Assembly (NCBI GenBank): GCA_022495005.1
Contig: JAGYXB010001412.1
Coordinates: forward strand, 62,001 to 126,000
DNA length: 64,000 nucleotides
From: Rhyacophila brunnea
Lineage: Eukaryota > Arthropoda > Insecta > Trichoptera > Rhyacophilidae
Reading direction: 5' to 3'
Positions 1-11,799 of the stretch are shown here, piece after piece (the first letter of the stretch is position 1; every line of letters begins with the position of its first letter). A program made the position numbers and the translations under genes. The notes below the pieces were generated by a model that was not told the origin of the DNA, searched no databases, and was given only the letters and a program-made list of their open reading frames with translations.

Positions 1-814
1 AAAACCACCTACTAAATTATGCAGTTTTATTTCAAATCGGTGTAAATCTTCGCTAAGCTAATTATTAACGATAAAAAATTTGCAAAATCTTCGATAGATG
101 CCTATTATATGAGTTTGATCATTTTTGAAGGCATGGCCAAATCTCAACCTATGAAAACTCAATTTCAAAAGTACATTTTTTTCACACTTCTTAAACATTT
201 ATAATATATTAATATTATTTACGATTTAAAAATATATAGTTATTCTTACAAAATATATAATTATATATAGGTAATTAAAATCTATTATAAAACTATAATA
301 TATTATTATATCAATATAAATTCATCTTTCGCTTAGAAAACTAATGTTATTTCATATAGCTTGTACAATAGTAATTATAATTGTTAATAATTATATTTTT
401 TATTGTATTTTATCAAATTTATATACTTAAATTAATAATTTGCATTCACACTTAATTCACAGCGATTAATATCCATTTCTAAATGAAATTATATAATATT
501 GTTTTGTATAATTAAATGGTTAGACTGTTGACACATTTTCAACACTTAACACATAACTTAATGACTTAGTAATAAGTGTTAAACCAAGCGATCATAAAAT
601 GCAGCTGTTTTTTTCTTTCTTTTAAATACTAACAATGATCATTAGAGATAAACCAATTCGCATTGTTTATAATTATTAGATTCTCTGTCACTGATGACCT
701 GCTGTCATGTGAGTGTATGACATAATTCAAATTTTCTCAAACTTACAACATGCTATGCCGTACCCCTTTAGGGACAGATTTTAATGGCATACCGTAGTTA
801 TGATAACGTATTAG
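1..814. other. AT-rich non-coding stretch
   Basis: Very AT-rich sequence with frequent stops in all frames. I see no gene, no terminal inverted repeat and no recognisable repeat here. Confidence 0.6.
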
Positions 815-1175
815 TTGGCTCTCACATCTAAACTAGCCTCATCTACCGCACAGCCATAAATCAAACCTTCCAAGAACGTCGATCCGGTGTTGTATATAAA
901 GACCGCGCATATCTAACCTTCGAAACGTATAGATATTTGGATGCGGTGATAGGCGAGCCTGTATAGGAATGACCAATTTGTAGGTGTTTGTATGCATCCT
1001 GACGGCTTCGACTCGCAGCCGAGAAACATGCAACAGTTTTTTTCATACTAAACAGTCGCATTCGACCAATCTGCAGAGCTCCATTTGAGAACATGTGTTT
1101 TGTGAATAACGATGACGTCACATCTACATATTCGACATGTTGCAGGCGAGACGAGTTTTGATGTGAGAGCCAGCT
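815..1175. mobile_element. MITE-like element with inverted ends (unclassified)
   Basis: The two ends are inverted copies: AGTTGGCTCTCACATC at the left and GATGTGAGAGCCAGCT at the right, with similarity continuing about 10 bp inward. The element is about 361 bp. Two overlapping minus-strand open frames inside resemble no protein I know and are probably chance. No clear target-site duplication is visible, so the superfamily is open. Confidence 0.5.
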
Positions 1176-2391
1176 TATGTGTCTTATGTAAATCGAAAAC
1201 GTTCCTTTCAGGTGCAAGAAGTTTTTTTACAATCTACCAATAATCTCACAAAACGTTAAGATATTTTATTAGTAATTAATCTTAAATTAATAAGAATGTT
1301 ACTTTCTCAAAACGTGTCAATTAATAATTATTATAGACATCTGAAATAATTCGTAACTGTCAATAAATCGTAAACTGAAAAATGTAAATTGTTTTTATTT
1401 CTTGACTGTTAATAAACCATAAACTGAGTTACATATTAATTAAGCTAGCCTTTTGAACTAGACGACAAGTGACATTACTGCATAGAGATGTAGTGCCTCG
1501 CTCAAAGAGGATATTATGCGGCCCGTCGGTTAGCTATAACCACATTTACTTTTTTAACGATTTTAACATATAGATGTGAACTGGTTTACCTCTAACTCGT
1601 ACTAAAGATTCAATTCAATCGAATCAATTCATTTTGGATAACAATATTACAATATTGTTAATATTGCTACAGGAAATTAAATTTGTAATAAATAACACAT
1701 CACCGAAAACAATAAAATAAATATATATCGTAAATAAAAATATTTTTTTTTGAGTGACTTTCTTCTGGTAACTGGCGACATTACAAATAATTATATTTTA
1801 ATAATTAAATAGAGCAAAACGACAAATAATAAACATGGCACAAATAAATTTGAAAACTAATCTAAAAAAAAAAATAAACGAAAAATTAAATAATCAACAT
1901 TTTAGCAAGTTTTAAAAAGCACCAGAAAAGCAATAATTATTAGAACCTGTAGATTTTTACTACAAGGTTTTGTTTTAATAGTACGTATACAATTTTTGTA
2001 ACGGAAGTTCCATTTGGCACTGTAAAAATACAATCACTTCAGAATATTAATATGGCAGGTTTTTGGATACATATTATTATATAATGGCAATTTATTACAG
2101 AATAATATAATATTATAATCTATTTTATAAACTATCGGATTATGGTAACAAAATGACAATTATTAGTAATTATTAAAATAAATATATAAATGCACTAAAA
2201 GTAAAACCTCTTAACGGTGTAGGGAATACATATTAATTATTGTTTATTGTCTTTATCAGAGGTAGACTTTGCGGTTGCAATTAAAAACAAATTTTGAAAT
2301 TCAATTAATATAGAAATTGCACAAAACTCTTGCATTGTTTGTGTATGGAATGCCGATTGGCGCACTTAGCAGCATTTTTGTCTAAAGACAG
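1176..2391. other. AT-rich non-coding stretch
   Basis: AT-rich sequence with no coding potential I can support and no repeat ends that I recognise. Confidence 0.5.
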
Positions 2392-2394
2392 TTA

Positions 2395-2567
2395 GTGCAA
2401 GAACGTAGTGGTCACGCGGGGGCGGCGTCTTGCGAAACTCAAACGTATAACAGTGTGTAAAATGTTCGTAGACAGTGTCTTTTTTGGGGCATAATACACA
2501 CAGTTATACGTTTGAGTTTCGCAAGACGCCACCGCGCCGCGCCCGCCAAATCACTACGGCCGAGCAC
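2395..2567. mobile_element. Foldback MITE, PIF/Harbinger-like (TTA target site)
   Basis: A 173-bp near-palindrome. The left arm contains GGCGTCTTGCGAAACTCAAA followed by CGTATAAC; the right arm carries the reverse complement with very few mismatches, separated by a loop of roughly 40 bp. Both ends begin GTGC and carry CGTAGTG a few bases in. A TTA trinucleotide flanks each side (2392-2394 and 2568-2570). A 3-bp TWA duplication is the signature of PIF/Harbinger insertion, so that class is inferred. GC content is well above the surroundings. Confidence 0.6.
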
Positions 2568-2935
2568 TTAGAATTGAGATGGCGCACCAATACAACCTTC
2601 CATACCTACACTTAAATTACTAAAGTTTTACGACGAATATATAGATAGGTACTCAAAACTATTTGGGTAGGTAACATATAATATTTCTGTGATGTTCGGG
2701 TAAAATTCACAGGAAAATAAGTAGTTTATTAAATGTTTCGATTAGATGTAATGACACTTAAAAAATTACGTAAATATTAGTCAGCCAACTAACTTTTTTA
2801 TTTAGTAAATTGGAATGGGTGAATCAACCAGTAATTTTATACTCAACGTGAAATTAGTTCTATGTTCTTCAAGCAGTATTTCAAAACTTACAGCCAGAAA
2901 GTTAATACCTGACTAGAGGCGTAGCTGTCACCCCT

Positions 2936-3480
2936 GCAGTGAAGCCGCGCGAGTACGCCGATGACGCTGTACTATTCGGAGCATTCAAAAGACAATTGAC
3001 ATGCTTATATAACAAATTGTCTTGTTCTGGTGGTTTGAAGATCAACGTTTCAGTGCAATAGCACATATCCCGGGTAAAACATTGAGTGTCGGCAGCTTTG
3101 TGCTAAGTGCACATCACGGGAGGTGGCACTTTGCAAAGAAACCCTGTTATATGAGGAATATTTAACTCGATGAGGAATGTCTAGGACTCACGACTGTATT
3201 AAGCCTCAGAATAACTGTATACTCACTTTCAAGGACAGATGCTTACGGTGGTACAATAAAGAGATAAAGCCTCTTGTCACATCGAATGTGAAGAAGCGAC
3301 GTTGGACCTGACTCAACGACATGCTAAAGATGCCTCCAGAGCTTAAATCTGGCCTGCCCTTTTTAAGTCAACTGGATTGTGACACCCTACATACAGGGTT
3401 TATTCAGCAAGCTTCGAGACTGCCAAGTGACAAGGATTCTTAGAAGGACCGTGCGGACATAGGACTAAGAGAAGAATATT
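2936..3480 (+). mobile_element. LINE reverse-transcriptase 3' fragment (degenerate)
   Basis: A broken non-LTR retrotransposon. The catalytic YADD box of reverse transcriptase is readable in EYADDAVLFGAFKRQ at the left. A LINE C-terminal region follows, interrupted by stops and shifts. The end resembles the 3' end of the fuller copy at 57627-58262. A SINE fragment begins directly downstream. Confidence 0.7.
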
Positions 3481-3496
3481 AACTGATGAAACATCG

Positions 3497-3560
3497 TTCG
3501 ACCATGTCCGATCCTAATAGGATCATATGAGCCTCCACAGAGTGGAGGTTTGTATTGACA
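3497..3560 (-). mobile_element. tRNA-derived SINE, 3' tail fragment
   Basis: Contains the family's 3' module on the minus strand: CCTCCACTCTGTGGAGG, then GATCCTATTAGGATCGGACA and TGGTCGAA. Only the 3' portion is present. It abuts the 3' end of the LINE fragment at 2936-3480. Confidence 0.7.
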
Positions 3561-5279
3561 TATTGTATTGACTTTTATCTAAAGGTAAAATATGCTTTCA
3601 ATTAGTAATGAAAGTACATTTTTTACCAATGTGTAGTTTTACCGGAACACGACAGATTTATTTATTAATTATATATTTTTTAAGGTTTACTTTTAAAGTG
3701 CATTCATATAGATACATATCTTTAAAATTGATAAGCGTTTTTATTCAATAAACATTAACAGCTTTTCACATTCGTAAAACACCTAACAACGATTCAACAA
3801 AATTAAAAATGACTGCAAAACGAGATAAATAAAGAAAAATTCATTACAATTAAGTTGAACAATAATGAATATCGTACCTATGTGGAATTTTCCGTAAGTT
3901 ATTGTCATTTGACATTGAGGTATTAATTATTCTCAAGAGTAATATGGCATTAATTTTGACATAGATTAAACGTGAAAAATTATTGTTACAAATTATGAAA
4001 ATCCCAAAGCAAATTAACAGGGATGGAATAATGAACGGAATTAGTATAATAGAAAATATACTAATAATAACATTATTAAGCTGTTATGACAATGTTTCAT
4101 TAAAATAAACGGTAATTTGATCGTAATTATTACGATATCAGTTGTTATTATGAAACGTTTTCCATCCCCGCATATTAGACTTTACGAAAATTCACACAAA
4201 GACAAAATATTAGTTACGAATTAATAAATATGGCATTACATTATGGCTCTTGTAGCGGTTACAGTACTGTTTATCAATTCACATGCTATCGATAACAGCT
4301 TTCGTTTTGTATATTTTAAAATAAATATACTCACTGTAAAAATGACTATTCAGCATATTTGGCACAATACAATAATAATTTAATCCTTCGTAATTACAAC
4401 TGAACGGGTTCAGCTGAACGGTTGAACATTTTAATTGACACTTTGGAGAACTGAAAAGATAAATGTGTCCGCGGACGTCGGTAAATTTTAGTTTGCACTT
4501 TTCGATTTGGTCATTTGATTCATCAATAATTTACAAACACTGAAACGTATCTACTATAATAATATATAAATATAAAGCAGATTATAAAGAACATTGCAAT
4601 TGAACATTAGTCAATAATTATTCAATAAAAATTACAGAGTCAACATGACCCTTTGGCTGCACTGTTTTTCAAAATCCCAGCGAGAAATACTACCATTTAC
4701 AATTATTGTCAATAACAAAAATATCATATTATTGATCATGTGGCATCGGACACTGAACGTGCGGGAGACTAATAACAACAACTCGCGGTAGATTAAATTG
4801 AATAGAGGATTGTTTGGTTGCCTGAAAACTTAAGGCTAGATGAATCTACACTATCTGTTCACACATATGATGTTTTTATAATTTATCACATACGCAGTCT
4901 TTCTTTTCTCGAGTTCAAAAGCTTATGATACTCTCTCTAATGGTTTGGCAGCTCCCTCCCGGGAGTATAATTCCAAACGTTATACAGATTGAATATCTTC
5001 CAATAACCTAAGATTGTTTACACTTGATTACCATATTTCTTTATGTTTTGATTGTATTACCTATATTCAGAATATGACACAATAATATTAATAGGTATGT
5101 ATGTCTTAATTGGAATTAAACACTAACGGCCTATTAAGCGTACGTAATTAATTGTATCATTTTAATGTCAATTAGATGTCTTAACACAACATACGTGCAT
5201 ATATGGATTTCCCCATTTTTGAATAACTCTAATTTCCAATAAATAAATCATCTAACCTGCAAAAGTAATCATATAAAAC
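3561..5279. other. Non-coding, AT-rich; nothing recognised
   Basis: About 1.7 kb of AT-rich DNA with no supported gene and no repeat ends that I could pair. Confidence 0.5.
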
Positions 5280-5425
5280 TGGTTTGACAATGGCGCAGTA
5301 CGAAGTTCCCAAAAAAAATTTACCTTTCGAAGCATTGTGACGTCAGTAATGATCGTGGTTAGCATTTCTCACTGGTATTATAAAAAATAATGATATATCG
5401 TTGTTTAGCATTTAAAGGGTAAAAT
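5280..5425 (+). repeat. Dispersed repeat, copy 1 (partner at 47250-47395)
   Basis: A segment of about 145 bp that recurs in the same orientation at 47250-47395. Shared landmarks in order are GTTCCCAA, a GATCGT-GTTAGCATTTCT block and GATATATCGTTG with TAGCATT. The copies are diverged. No ends or target duplications are clear. Confidence 0.5.
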
Positions 5426-5495
5426 ACAGCCACATATGAATGTTATTTTCACGAATATTTATTTAAATAAAAACAAAAATGTGGTTCATATTTTA

Positions 5496-5914
5496 GGATC
5501 TTGGACAATTCGGCGCCACTGGCTGGAAACCAGGACCAACCGGACGACAGACACTTGGTCGCTGCACGGATGAATGAAATGTGCAGAAGAACTACACGTA
5601 CATTACGATTTGAACCAGTAAATGAACAAGCGAGTCGAATGTAAATTACTACCTATAATAAAGAAAGGTTTATACCTGTAGTAAAGACTCAATACTGCTG
5701 TAGTTCAATGCAAGATTGGAATGTGAAAGCACACCATTGACATGAGTTTTTACAACAACCATAAACCTCACTTTATTATAGACATTAGACTTGCTTGTCT
5801 ACTTGCTGGTTCAAATCATAATACACGCGTCTTTCATTCATTTGTTCGGCGCCCAAATATTAGTCGACCAGTTGTCCCGGCGTCCAGACGGCAGCGACGA
5901 TTCGTCCCATTTCC
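5496..5914. mobile_element. TIR/foldback element related to the one at 56571
   Basis: The left end GGATCTTGGACAATTCGGC matches the right-end terminus of the 56571-56961 element read inward (GGGTCTAGGACGATTTGGC). The right end, read inward, is GGAAATGGGACGAATCG and carries the GGACGCC motif further in. Flanking 8-mers are similar but imperfect (atatttta and attttttt, 6 of 8). The open frame of about 80 codons inside is not convincing as a gene. Probably a non-autonomous MULE-like or other 8-9 bp TSD element. Confidence 0.45.
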
Positions 5915-6357
5915 ATTTTTTTATATTATACGTGAATGTATTCACAAGAGCTGCGATTTCTGTGTTGCTAGGTTCAAGCTAGAATAACATGAAAGAGAAG
6001 ACTAAATTCGTTGAAAACATGAGTTGAATATCAATCAAAAAATGACTCAATAGAACTTCATATTTCTTGAGGGTATCTGTGTTAAATACTACAGTACATC
6101 ATTCATTAAAATGGATAGCAATAATTGTCTATGGAATAATTGTGTTTAGATTACAGAAACTGTCTGTGTAATCTCATGAATTAATCAAAATGATGAATTC
6201 AGTTTGAATTACGAATTACTACGGTTTGGTTAATTTAAAAAAATATTTCTTTAACAGTGTCAGCTAACTAACCAATTAGAGATTGCAATTTAAGACATAA
6301 TTTTTCATCCCAAGATAGGATTGGAAAAAACATTTTTTTTTTAATATGTATTGAATA

Positions 6358-6489
6358 TGGCAAGTACACATATTGCTTTTCAATTTGTGTCGTCAGGGTA
6401 TGGACCTAATAGGTTGAGCAAGTGGCTGACATCCATTTCTCGTAAAAAACAAAATCTGTTAATACAAACCTCTACTCTGTGGAGGCCCA
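6358..6489 (+). mobile_element. tRNA-derived SINE, 5'-truncated
   Basis: Begins at GGCAAGTACACATATTG, just after the tRNA-like head, and runs through the family body (GGTTGAGCAAGTGGCTGAC, CCATTTCTCGTAAAAAAC) to CTCTGTGGAGGCCCA. The tRNA-like head with the B box is missing, as is the final GATCGGACATGGTC tail. Confidence 0.75.
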
Positions 6490-8031
6490 ACTTACGGCAT
6501 GCTAATATCAGTTTAAAGTAGAGTATACTGACATACCACGCTTTTTTTAGCTTCCTTGAGCTGCCAATTGAAAAAATTTTCCGGAAATCAGATTCAAAAC
6601 TTTTTTTAAAGCTTATGTGCGATGACAACCCTATATTACATATCATTTTATGGTACATCCGACTCCAACTATAGTATGTGTATAGCATACATACTGATTA
6701 TATGGTTGGCATAAACGAACATACTTAAATTGGAAATTTGATAAAAATTATTGTTTCTTCTGTTCACGAAAATATGTTATTTTTGACATGAATCGTGGAA
6801 AAACTTCTGAAAATTCACGATCAAGAAATCAAGCAGAATCCCGTCATTCAATTGCAATCCCCAACGGTATTAATATAGAGTGCAATAACATATATTTGTT
6901 TCGTAGAATCTTTCCAGTTCTCAATATTTTATAACGTTTACGAAAAAGACAACGACGTGACAGTGACAAAATCAATCACGTGACATTGACAAGACAATTA
7001 CATGGCGTTAAACATTTGCCAAACGGCATCTAACGTCTAATAATACATTCAAACATCAAATTCACCTCCACTAGCACACAACGATGCGTTTTTACAAACT
7101 AAGTTAACTTCATTTTAAATATACAATAATATATTTATTTTTTTGTATATAAAAACTATACTTAGCGTTTAAGTAAATGAAAATACATAACACCGCATTC
7201 TTTATTTCAATTCGGCCACGACTTTTGTCAGCGTACACATACATGGCTGCATAACCAAAGACGTTGAAGAAAATAAGAAAATCTTCTCTAAACGAAAAAA
7301 TAAGTTCGAATGCTAATCGTAAATTGAATGCATAATTTAACATATTTTATAGGAGAGTTCCTTGAAATTCAAATATATCTATTTGATTATGTATTGAATA
7401 GACTAGGAAAGTTGGCAAACTTTTAACTCAGAACACTCAAATATGAGTATCACAACAGTTTAGATTTTTTTTTTCTATGCCTGACGATATTACTATGGCA
7501 GTATCTGACTGGCCGCAGATTTTTTATGACACACGCTGAATGTAGAGAGAAGCTCTTACTACTATCGCTGTAATACCGATAATTTGTGGCTTAGTATTTC
7601 ATAATTATTCAAACAGATGTCAGTGTGTTTAATTTTTCAGGTTATGCAAATCAATCGACATTGGCTAGTAATTTGAGTTTAAAGTCGGACGAGATAACTT
7701 GCGAAATTTGTATGTGCGGCCTGTCGATCACGGCCTCATAGAGATAACACGCTGAAGGCATAGAACCGGTTCAAGACCCATAGAGTTTAGCTACCATTTC
7801 AAAAAAAAAATCGACAAAATCTACATTGAGAATTTTCCTAGTTTTGCTTCTAATTTTTTCCATTTCTCCTTGAAATTAACGCTTCATAAACCCTTTTGCC
7901 ACAATGCTGATGGTAATTTTAATTACCAGTTCCATAATGTTACCGAAAATGTAATTTTTATATTGTAATAAATATTAGCTGTTTGTGCAGAATCATTTTT
8001 AATATCTACCTAATAAAAAATATACTATTTT
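6490..8031. other. Non-coding stretch downstream of the Myb/SANT-like gene
   Basis: AT-rich DNA between a SINE fragment and the 3' end of the minus-strand gene. Open frames at about 6380-6690 and 7110-7340 have no recognisable protein features and are not called. Confidence 0.5.
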
Positions 8032-8037
8032 TTTATT
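8032..8037 (-). terminator. Candidate polyadenylation signal AATAAA (minus strand)
   Basis: The plus strand reads TTTATT, which is AATAAA on the gene strand, about 560 nt past the stop codon of the Myb/SANT-like gene. It is the first canonical hexamer I noticed downstream. The background is so AT-rich that this could be chance. Confidence 0.3.
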
Positions 8038-8594
8038 TTTACATTCAATATTTACTAAGCATTTGATTGGAAGAATTTCATTTTACGATATTACAATGGA
8101 TTCTCGATCTGTCATTATGTTCAGTCGAAAAATTTATACAAAATTATCAAAAAATAATCGTGTTGATGGTTCCCCATATTCATCTTTTTCCCGCACTAAT
8201 CGTTAATTTTTTTCATCTAAACTGGTTCTGACCCATATATTAGATCGATGGATTAGTTGCACAGAACTCCGTTAATTCAAAATCAACAGGATAAAGGTTT
8301 TTTTTGTTGCAATTTAATTGAATTTTTTTTAATAAATCGATTTTATAATTTTTAGCAAATATTTCGAATTACGGCAAATTAAGAATTATCCTTTTTTGTA
8401 TTATTGGGGTTTTACTATATGTCCAAAAGTCTCGAACTTTATAGAAGATAGTCATTTCTTCAACGTCTCCGTGTACGGCTGACAAAAGATCACCGCCGCG
8501 TTAAAAACAGCCAAGTTTTAAAATAAAATAGATGATAACCACAAACAATATATAAAAAAAACAAAAATATTAATAAAAAAAAATCATTAAGAAA

Positions 8595-9323
8595 TCACTT
8601 GCTGCTATTTTTTTCCAAGAGGTCCATTCGCAGCTTGAGCTCTATTAAAAAAAGTTGCTTCTGAAGCGAGAAGATCTCGTCTTTCTGCTTCAGCTCCATC
8701 TGGAGTATCTTCATCTTCGCCTCATGCTCCCAGATGGCGTGCTGCCTTTTGGCCATGTAGAATAACTTCTCTTCCTCGGTTGGCAAAGCGCCATTCGAAC
8801 AAAAATAACTGCCATGGGAATCATTATTGTTGTTACTATTAGGTAATGGTGCCGAGGCGTTACCTCTGTCCACCGTAGTATCGTGACCGATCCTTACTCC
8901 GGAATTATGCATCGCCGTAACGCCCCCTAAAGAAGAGCTGCACCCTTTACTGTTAATATTATAATTGCTACTGTGGTTATAGTTGTTCCCTTTGCTGTTG
9001 TGGTGGTGACAACCGGCCGCGAAATTAACGACCGTGTTGAACATCCCGTTGGTCTGAGTCTGGGGTGGGGGAGTCACGATGCATATGCTGGGCTCTAGGT
9101 GGCTGAGGTTCAAGGGCCCGTTGGAGTCCTGGGGCGACTCGCAGCGGGACGTGGAGGGTTTGGCGTCGCAATGCGTCCGAAAGGCGGGCGACATGGACAG
9201 TGGCGAATGGTGGATGGAGACCTGCGGCTGCAGCAGGCTGATGGGCGTCGCGTGGAGGAGCTCGTCTTTGGAATCGTTGCCGTCGGAGATCGTGGACGCG
9301 TCGTCTAGCCGGTCGTTGGACAT
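8595..9323 (-). CDS. Myb/SANT-like protein, exon 5 (C-terminal, coiled coil)
   Basis: Last coding exon, encoding residues 145-386. It starts right after an acceptor ending TTATTCCAG and is in phase with exon 4. Residues 145 to about 326 are low-complexity and rich in Ser, Asn, His and Pro, as in a disordered linker. Residues about 327-386 (from EEEKLFYMAKRQHAIWEHEA) are charged and leucine-rich, as in a long amphipathic helix or coiled coil for dimerisation. This layout, an N-terminal Myb/SANT-like domain, a disordered middle and a C-terminal helix, is common in insect proteins of this type. Target genes are unknown. An ATG at the very start of this exon could be read as an independent start, but the upstream exons fit in frame. 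Confidence 0.8.
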   Translation of the reverse strand: MSNDRLDDASTISDGNDSKDELLHATPISLLQPQVSIHHSPLSMSPAFRTHCDAKPSTSRCESPQDSNGPLNLSHLEPSICIVTPPPQTQTNGMFNTVVNFAAGCHHHNSKGNNYNHSSNYNINSKGCSSSLGGVTAMHNSGVRIGHDTTVDRGNASAPLPNSNNNNDSHGSYFCSNGALPTEEEKLFYMAKRQHAIWEHEAKMKILQMELKQKDEIFSLQKQLFLIELKLRMDLLEKNSSK

Positions 9324-9724
9324 CTGGAATAAGCAAAATAGATATCAATGTGTTGATTAACAAACCAATAAGACTATAATATCAGTACCTAAGAACCAGT
9401 ATGTCGCAAGTACGATTTTACAGAAAATGAAATAACTAAATTATTTATATAAAAAAATATGGTGCCAATTTATCTTTTACTCATAACAAAAAATTGTCCA
9501 TAAACATCAAGTGGCTGAAAATTTTTTTTCTTGGACATACAAAGCAATGGCTCTCAAATACAGATAGATACATTGGAGGCATTGATATTATGAACATTTT
9601 GTATCAGAATACATAGTAGTAATGATTCATGAGGATTAAAAGACACTCAGTATCAGTCGTAACAGTCGTCTTAAATCTCAGTATGGTGCACTGAGCATTT
9701 ATAATGTGCCATGACTCGGGTGTG

Positions 9725-9872
9725 GCACTCTCAGCGTGATGAGAGGCTAGTTGGTGCGTTCTCTTATCTCCTCGTTACTCTTAAAGTCATACCACCACCG
9801 CACACCCAGTATCCATCGCAAACATCTGTTCTCGAAGCTCAGTATATGGTTACTCTGAGCGTTCGTATGGTG
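9725..9872 (-). mobile_element. LINE 3' fragment in intron
   Basis: On the minus strand this matches 57850-57980 of the LINE fragment at 57627: ATACTGAGCTTCGA, then AGATGTTTGCGA and GGGTGTGCGGTGG, then GGAGATA-GAGAACGCACCAA. It is a short degenerate piece in intron 4 of the Myb/SANT-like gene. Confidence 0.65.
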
Positions 9873-9879
9873 GTAAACT

Positions 9880-10340
9880 GACCAATGTGATACTTCGCAC
9901 ATGGCACTACTGAAACCCACTTGAAATAATAATCACATAACCTCAAACTGTCAAACTGGACCATCAGCTGTTTTGTACAAAAACCGACAACATGCACGCT
10001 GCTGCGTTTACTCGAATACAATTAGGTTATTTCAATTTTGCTTATCTTCTACTTTTGACGTCTTGGGTTGTTATGGTTTTTATAGCATGACGCTTGTTAC
10101 GCAGTGCTACCAATTTTGGTAAGAAAATATGATTTTTCACCGAATCTACTGATATAGGTACCACTGTTTTACGGTGACTGGAAACTCCTGTCCCTTACGG
10201 TGACTGGAAACCGCGGACTAGCATGTCGCGTCTCTTCGCGACCGTTTTGAAATCGAGAGATTCTAGTCTCGCCGTCAGCGAGCCCCGCCATTGAAATACA
10301 TTAGCTAGACACTGGTTGGAATTTTAGTTTCAGTTGCTCC
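9880..10340 (+). repeat. Dispersed repeat family A, copy 1 (partner 18790-19260)
   Basis: About 460 bp that recurs in the same orientation at 18790-19260. Shared blocks in order: ACTGAAACC, CAAACTGTCAAAC, AACTTTTGATGTCTTGG-like, TTGGTAAGAAAATATGATT, CACCGAATCTACTGATAT, GGTGACTGGAAAC, GCGAGC, and CATTGAAATACATTAGCTAG. No protein or clear ends are seen, so the class is unknown. Confidence 0.6.
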
Positions 10341-10687
10341 GTGGGAGGAGGGCCTAAGGCAGCATAGTCAGAATGCAATCATTGAAAATGCGACATTTGG
10401 TTCCCAAACAGTTTGTAGTCCCATTGAGTTGAATGTTGCTCCAGTCATTTATATTTGGATATCAATATCTCTTTGATGTGCTCTCCCAAGCATTTAAAGC
10501 TGTCGTCACAAAATCTTCTACGCATCGCTAATCAGGGTGAAATCTGGACCAGGGCAGGTGCTATCACAGAAAACATTGTCATGCAGCCTGTCAATTGTCT
10601 CTTAATTGCCCCCGATTGTATCTATAATAGAAGATTTTTTCGAGCGTCGAAGAATTGAACATAGTAACTTATTGATTATGTACTTAC

Positions 10688-10752
10688 ATTGACAGGAAGG
10701 TGCTCGTCACATGTGTTTAAAATCACAGAGGGCGGTAAGTCTCTTCGTTCAT
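10688..10752 (-). CDS. Myb/SANT-like protein, exon 4
   Basis: A 65-nt exon between an acceptor ending TTTTTTTAG and a donor GTAAGTAC. It begins with the last two bases of an Asp codon split with exon 3, then reads ERRDLPPSVILNTCDEHLPV plus Asn. It lies between the DNA-binding domain and the disordered linker. Its reality rests on clean splice sites, correct phase on both sides and the absence of stops. Confidence 0.75.
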
Positions 10753-10831
10753 CTAAAAAAATGTTCAGTTTATTAAAATACCAAGAAAAAAATAGTATAA
10801 TATATAATATTAACAAGTCATGAGGTTATAC

Positions 10832-10916
10832 CTTTAATGGTGATGTCTTGTGCAGGATGCACCGTCCACAGCATTCCATCCAAGAGATTGGTACCGCCGC
10901 TTTCCTCAGATCCTGG
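10832..10916 (-). CDS. Myb/SANT-like protein, exon 3
   Basis: An 85-nt exon: acceptor ending GTTGCAG, then 28 codons (PGSEESGGTNLLDGMLWTVH, followed by PAQDITIK) plus one base, then donor GTATAACC. Phase 0 at the left joins exon 2 and phase 1 at the right joins exon 4. No known motif. It links the Myb/SANT-like domain to the linker. Confidence 0.75.
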
Positions 10917-11704
10917 CTGCAACGTTTAAAAATTCACACTGTATTAATGACGTTATCAGTACCTCATATACGATCACACATCTATGACTCCAATGACATC
11001 ACCATTTGATTTCCTACATTCATAGTTCCGTAGACACCGAACTATGTACAAAATAGCTGCGGTCTGCTAACACGGCAAACGTGACATTCTGTATAATTAT
11101 GATGTCTTCACCGCGATTTCCTAACTATCGACTCGTGTGGCACCAGACGACATGACGTAATTGTGACGTCAGCCAATACACGCTCGAGGCATGCCGCCCA
11201 GCGCGCAGTGCTCAAAGTAGATATTATTACGATGAAATACCTATATGTGTATGGTGACAATGAATAGCGCCGCTGTCTGAGTAGCATTATTTTCTCGAGT
11301 GCTATTATCACTCCGGTAGTACGTCACAATGATGTCATATGACGTCATGTCGACCGGGAAGCTTGCACTCGCAAGTTCTAACATAGGGCCGCTTGTCTGA
11401 CTAAGCTAGACCTGCTCTCTGTAACAGCATGTTTGTGAAATGCAATTTAACCATGTCCATTCATTCCTACCATATTGTAATTTTCTATATAATTATAGTA
11501 TAACTATATAAGTATAAAATGACATTACAATTACAATTAATTTATGACAGATTGACGGAAAGGTATAAAGAAGTATGGTGTCGGATAGGAAACACAAATG
11601 AGTATGACATATATCTGAAAATGTAAATTTTTATAAGAATATGCTCGATTTAAATTGAAGAAATTTCGGGAGTGGATAAAAAAAATCAACAAACAAAAAT
11701 GTTG

Positions 11705-11795
11705 ACATTAACCATGTCCGCCCTCAGATGGAGCATATGAACACCACACGGCACCCGTCCCTATCGCTCGCAAGTCTTCTTGCGTTATACTAAAT
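11705..11795 (-). mobile_element. LINE 3'-tail fragment in intron
   Basis: On the minus strand this reads CAAGAAGACTTGCGAGCGA, then GTGTGGTGTTCATATGCTCC and GGGCGGACATGG, matching the 3' tail of the LINE at 58150-58235. It abuts, tail to head, a separate plus-strand LINE fragment. Confidence 0.65.
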
Positions 11796-11799
11796 ATTA

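Noticed and set aside
861..1217. 118-codon minus-strand open frame
   Set aside because: Overlaps another open frame inside a TIR element, has no recognisable domain, and extends past the element's end.
5742..5987. 81-codon open frame
   Set aside because: Lies across the right end of a TIR element and lacks known motifs.
10455..10658. 67-codon plus-strand open frame
   Set aside because: It lies in an intron between the dispersed repeat and exon 4, has no known motif and is opposite to the host gene.
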